From: Alicyclobacillus mali
GTDB lineage: Bacteria > Bacillota > Bacilli > Alicyclobacillales > Alicyclobacillaceae
Length of the DNA stretch: 64,000 nt
Direction: 5' to 3' (one strand)
NCBI RefSeq assembly: GCF_017329565.1
Contig: NZ_JAFMTT010000009.1
Shown: positions 60,884 through 64,000 of the stretch, one piece after another
Numbering within the stretch: position 1 is the first letter of the stretch
Layout of the letters: each line of letters starts with the position of its first letter
Position numbers and translations under genes: made by a program
Notes under the pieces: generated by a model
What the model saw: the letters and a program-made list of their open reading frames with translations, nothing else
What the model was told of the DNA's origin: nothing
Databases searched by the model: none

Positions 60884-62983
60884 GTGCGCAGACGAGTGAA
60901 GTGGATCGCAGGGGCGACAGTCATGTGCGTGGTGGGCGCCGCAGGAGGACTGGCGGGGTGTGGAACGCCCGCGGAGAAGGGTACAAACGCGCCTGCCATG
61001 GCGGCGAGCGCTGCGACGACTTCGCAAGGGGTGGTTCGGATCACGGCGCCGACGGGAAGCAACCTGACGACGCTCGATCCGTCGCAGTGGGGGCCGCAGA
61101 TTCTCGTGGATCAGGGGACCATCATGGAGGGGCTGTTTGGATACAATCAGCAGAATCAGATTGTGCCCAAGCTCTGCGCGGGGTACACGCTGTCCAAGGA
61201 CGGGCTCACGTGGACGTTCCAGATCCGCCGCGACGCGCGCTGGTCGAACGGTCAGCCGGTCACGGCCTATGACTTCTACTACGCGTACATGCGGCAATTG
61301 GCCCCCTCGAATCCCAACGGCCAGCTGTGGCTGAGTGTGCTGAACGTCGTGAAAAACGCGTACGCGTATCATGCAGGCACCGTGCCGCTCAGCCAACTGG
61401 GCCTCAAGGTGCTCGGCCCTTACACGCTTCAAATCACGACTTCGGTGCCTCACTACATCCTCGGCGATCTCGCCGAGGCCGGATCGATGCCCATCAACGA
61501 GCAGGTGGCGAAGGCGCATCCCACCGACTGGTTCATGCCGCCGTATTTCGTGAGCGATGCGCCGTTCACGGTCAAGTCGTTCACGCCGAACGGGACGCTG
61601 GTTCTGGTGCGCAACTCGAAATACGTGGGCCATCCGGGCGAGGTGAACGAGGGCAACGCGCAGGAGATTGACGTGGTGCCCGGGACGAGCGTGCCGGTAG
61701 AGGACTTTATGGCGAACAAGGCGGACGTGGTGGAAGTAGGCACACCGTCAGATCTTCAGTACGTGAAGACGCATCCGGCCCTCCTCGCCCAGTTGCACAA
61801 GGCGCCGGACTACGCGGTGACATACCTCCAGTACGATAATTCAGCTGTTCCGTCGCCGCTCACGAACCCACTTGTCCGCCAGGCCATTGGAGAGGCCATC
61901 CAGCGCGCGCCCATCGTGCAAGATGTGCTGGGAGGCATGGCGGGCACCACCACGACGTTCTCAGTGCCGGGCTGGCCGACGGCCAAGTACGAGCACGGCC
62001 TGCCCGAGAACGTCGCCCAGGCGCGCGCACTGCTCGCCAAAGCTGGGTATCCCGGCGGCAAGGGCTTCCCGACGCTCTATCTGTACGCAGAGGTGCCGTC
62101 CTCCAATCCACAGCTCGTACCGGTGGCGGAGGCGGTGGCCCAAGAGTTGCAACAGAACCTTGGGATCCAAACCAAGATTGTGCAGCTCAATAGCACGGAA
62201 TGGGGCAACCTGACCTACGGTGGTCCCCAGAAAGGCATCCAGCCGGGCTACAACGTGGCAGTGGGAGGGACGAACGACTTGGACCCCGCCTCGCTCAACC
62301 TGGGTGGAGATCAGGGCGTGTACTGGCCGGGCACCTATGGGTATTCCCTCGCCTTTGTGCAGCACGTCCTGCCTTGGTACAACACGCCGTACGATCCCGC
62401 CTCCATCCGGAAGTACGGCGATCCGAACAACCCCGACATGGGCGTGACGTGGAGCCAGTGGGCGCCGCTCGTCAAAGCCGCACAGGCCGACATCGCGTAC
62501 CTGAACCGATGGACGGCCGAGCAGCCCGCAGCGTGGAGGAAGATCATGGACCCGCCGGGATCGCCGTCGCTTACGCAGCAGTGGAATCAGATTGTCCAGC
62601 AGTTCAAGCAGGCCAAAACGGCGGTGGCCAAGCACGCGGCATGGGTGCAGGCCTGGAAGTTTGTAGCGCCCTACTCCGAGGGATCCGGCGGGGGCGGAAT
62701 CAACACCGGCAGCCTGGACGTGCAAGTCTATTGGGATCAGCACGAGTCGAGCGACGTCCGCAACTGGCGGATGTGGCAGGCCGAGTATCAGAACAGCCCG
62801 GATATGTTCTCGTCCGCGGCCACGGCTGCGAAGCTCATAACTCAGCTCATTCAGCAGGGATACACCATTCCGCTCTACTACGCTGAAACCTATTACCTCG
62901 AGCGCACGGGAATCACGGGCGCGCAGCCGAACCCGTGGTCCTGGGGCGCATTCTATCAGATGCAGTACTTGTCCGTGCGCTGA
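60884..62983 (+). CDS. family-5 ABC solute-binding lipoprotein
   Basis: A 699-residue OppA/DppA-type binding protein. It has a lipoprotein signal with lipobox LAGC (Cys26), an Ala/Thr-rich linker, then ITAPTGSNLTTLDPSQWG, LSKDGLTWTFQIRRDARWSN and QPVTAYDFYYAY. It is longer than usual OppA (about 540) owing to extra loops after about residue 440. No permease or ATPase gene follows, so it is an orphan here. The family carries peptides but in thermophiles also oligosaccharides; beside GH42/AraC a galactoside is possible. The GTG has GGGGAGG upstream. Confidence 0.85.
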   Translation: MRRRVKWIAGATVMCVVGAAGGLAGCGTPAEKGTNAPAMAASAATTSQGVVRITAPTGSNLTTLDPSQWGPQILVDQGTIMEGLFGYNQQNQIVPKLCAGYTLSKDGLTWTFQIRRDARWSNGQPVTAYDFYYAYMRQLAPSNPNGQLWLSVLNVVKNAYAYHAGTVPLSQLGLKVLGPYTLQITTSVPHYILGDLAEAGSMPINEQVAKAHPTDWFMPPYFVSDAPFTVKSFTPNGTLVLVRNSKYVGHPGEVNEGNAQEIDVVPGTSVPVEDFMANKADVVEVGTPSDLQYVKTHPALLAQLHKAPDYAVTYLQYDNSAVPSPLTNPLVRQAIGEAIQRAPIVQDVLGGMAGTTTTFSVPGWPTAKYEHGLPENVAQARALLAKAGYPGGKGFPTLYLYAEVPSSNPQLVPVAEAVAQELQQNLGIQTKIVQLNSTEWGNLTYGGPQKGIQPGYNVAVGGTNDLDPASLNLGGDQGVYWPGTYGYSLAFVQHVLPWYNTPYDPASIRKYGDPNNPDMGVTWSQWAPLVKAAQADIAYLNRWTAEQPAAWRKIMDPPGSPSLTQQWNQIVQQFKQAKTAVAKHAAWVQAWKFVAPYSEGSGGGGINTGSLDVQVYWDQHESSDVRNWRMWQAEYQNSPDMFSSAATAAKLITQLIQQGYTIPLYYAETYYLERTGITGAQPNPWSWGAFYQMQYLSVR

Positions 62984-63038
62984 CCACGTTTGCATCGGCC
63001 GTGCCGGAGAAGAAGTGGTAGACTGGGGATGAAGGCGT

Positions 63039-63066
63039 GAGGCGCCGAGCGCGCGCTTGGCGCCTC
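63039..63066. repeat. hairpin upstream of the universal stress protein gene
   Basis: GAGGCGCC/GGCGCCTC (8 bp, 12-base loop) directly before the ribosome-binding site. It has no T tract and could fold over the translation start region. Confidence 0.45.
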
Positions 63067-63086
63067 GTCCGAGGGGAGGCGCGGCC

Positions 63087-63512
63087 GTGAAACATATCGT
63101 GTGGGCAGTGGACGGATCGGATTGTGCGTGGCGCGCGGGCGACATGGCGGCTGAGTGTTTGGACAAGTGGCCGGAAGCCCGGCTGACGGCTGTGTTTGTG
63201 CACGTGCCTGCGGTGCCGACGTCGGAGTGGACCGCGGAGTACGCGGTGCAGATGGAGCGGGAGGCGGAGAAGCTGGCCGGCGAGTTGCGGGGCGAGATCG
63301 AGCGGCGATTCGCAGCGTTTGGCCCGCGAGTGGCGTTCCGCGTCGAACACGGGGCGCCCGCTGAGCGGATTGTGCACGCCGCAGACGAGCTGGGGGCTGA
63401 CCTCATCGTTCTAGGCAGCCACGGGAAAAGCGCCGTGGACCGGCTGCTCATAGGCAGCGTGAGCACGGCCGTGCTGCACCGGGCGAAGCAGGCGGTCTTG
63501 GTGGTGCGGTGA
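63087..63512 (+). CDS. universal stress protein UspA family
   Basis: A 141-residue Usp with HIVWAVDGSDCAWRAGDMAAE at the start (split as seen) and the ATP-binding G-x2-G-x9-G-S pattern in GSHGKSAVDRLLIGSVS at the end. It probably binds ATP and is induced by stress. The GTG at 63087 has GGGGAGG upstream; the frame upstream of it has no support. Confidence 0.92.
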   Translation: MKHIVWAVDGSDCAWRAGDMAAECLDKWPEARLTAVFVHVPAVPTSEWTAEYAVQMEREAEKLAGELRGEIERRFAAFGPRVAFRVEHGAPAERIVHAADELGADLIVLGSHGKSAVDRLLIGSVSTAVLHRAKQAVLVVR

Positions 63513-63528
63513 AGCGAGCAGAAAGGGA

Positions 63529-63577
63529 ACGAGCCCATGCTGTGGGGACCTTGAAATGGCCCGCAGGATGGGCTCGT
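63529..63577. repeat. long imperfect hairpin after the usp gene
   Basis: ACGAGCCCAT (63529-63538) pairs with ATGGGCTCGT (63568-63577); after one G/G mismatch CTGTGGG pairs with CCCGCAG, leaving a 13-base loop. Seventeen pairs in all, no T tract. It could be a 3'-end stabiliser, part of a small RNA, or a repeat element. Confidence 0.5.
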
Positions 63578-63667
63578 CGTGTGAGGGGCGCCATTCGGTG
63601 AGGAGACGCCGCACTCGGCCTCACGTTTGGAGCGCGCGGGCGGGCGGAGTGCCAACCTGCACTCTCC

Positions 63668-64000
63668 TCATTCCGCCCACCATCGCTCCCGGCAGCCTGC
63701 CACCCGCACCGCCTCCTGCGGATGGCGCGGGATGATCACGACGCCCTCCGGGGTGATGCGGCAATCCGCGCCCTGCGCCGCGAGATATGCCGGATCGTCG
63801 ATACCGTGCAGTAAGGCGCACCATGCCTCGCTCCGGCCTTGTGGGGCGAGCACCAGGTCGTCTCCGTCCCAGAACGCATGCCATGTGCCGACCTCGTTGC
63901 CTTGGTCGTCAAACAGGGTGCATGAACTGCGTCGATCCGGCCGGATGGGATAGACGTGGATGGCCACCTCGCGATGGTATGGCTGGTCAGACTGGTCGCT
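63668..64000 (-). CDS. hypothetical protein, 5' end beyond the window
   Basis: The frame is open from the stop at 63668 to the right edge, at least 110 codons. A GTG at 63967 exists, but the candidate ribosome-binding site abuts it, and the codons upstream (ending QPYHRE) read like normal protein, so the true start is probably outside. The visible part is acidic with Trp and Cys residues (GTWHAFWDGDDLVLAPQGRS, start shown in part). No family recognised. Confidence 0.5.
   Translation of the reverse strand, partial: SDQSDQPYHREVAIHVYPIRPDRRSSCTLFDDQGNEVGTWHAFWDGDDLVLAPQGRSEAWCALLHGIDDPAYLAAQGADCRITPEGVVIIPRHPQEAVRVAGCRERWWAE

Overview
The window is a gene-dense, GC-rich Firmicutes chromosome segment whose left half has the gene order found beside the replication origin of Bacillales: rpmH-rnpA-yidD-yidC-jag-mnmE-mnmG-rsmG-noc-soj(parA)-spo0J(parB), then yyaC, ychF, rpsF-ssb-rpsR, rplI-dnaB and walRKHIJ-htrA-rlmH. 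Sporulation-linked genes (yyaC, jag), AraR-type arabinose control, pervasive GTG/TTG starts and high GC suggest a thermoacidophilic spore former such as Alicyclobacillus. The genus is an inference from gene content; no rRNA is present to confirm it.

Layout. 1-28472: origin-proximal housekeeping block (protein insertion, tRNA modification, chromosome segregation, replication, WalRK cell-wall signalling), with two good parS-like sites inside parB and one inside walH. Lineage-specific items here are DUF554, DUF4446 and DUF951 proteins, an MscS channel, a molybdopterin oxidoreductase (YyaE-like) and a very basic single-pass membrane protein between dnaB and walR. 28499-38071: accessory block with a divergent LysR regulator/TDT-family anion transporter pair, a PAS-GGDEF-EAL protein with a structured leader, a short-chain dehydrogenase, a membrane J-domain protein, a two-gene EmrAB-like efflux system with a palindromic operator, and a nitroreductase-like protein.

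38116-55690: a large L-arabinose/arabinan island. A GH127 beta-L-arabinofuranosidase and an MFS permease (minus strand) lie divergent to araR, followed by araE, araB-araD-araA-egsA(araM), an unusual ArsR-type regulator, the ABC importer araN-araP-araQ (no ATPase gene) and the GH51 alpha-L-arabinofuranosidase abfA. Four AraR-like operators and two cre-like sites tie the units together: extracellular arabino-oligosaccharides are imported, cut to arabinose, then isomerised (AraA), phosphorylated (AraB) and epimerised (AraD) to xylulose-5-phosphate. 55870-57453: glnK-amtB ammonium uptake under a TnrA/GlnR-like box. 57550-62983: GH42 beta-galactosidase and an AraC regulator (minus strand), divergent from an orphan family-5 solute-binding lipoprotein. 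63087-64000: universal stress protein, a long hairpin and a gene cut by the right edge.

No rRNA, tRNA, CRISPR array, insertion sequence or prophage gene was found.
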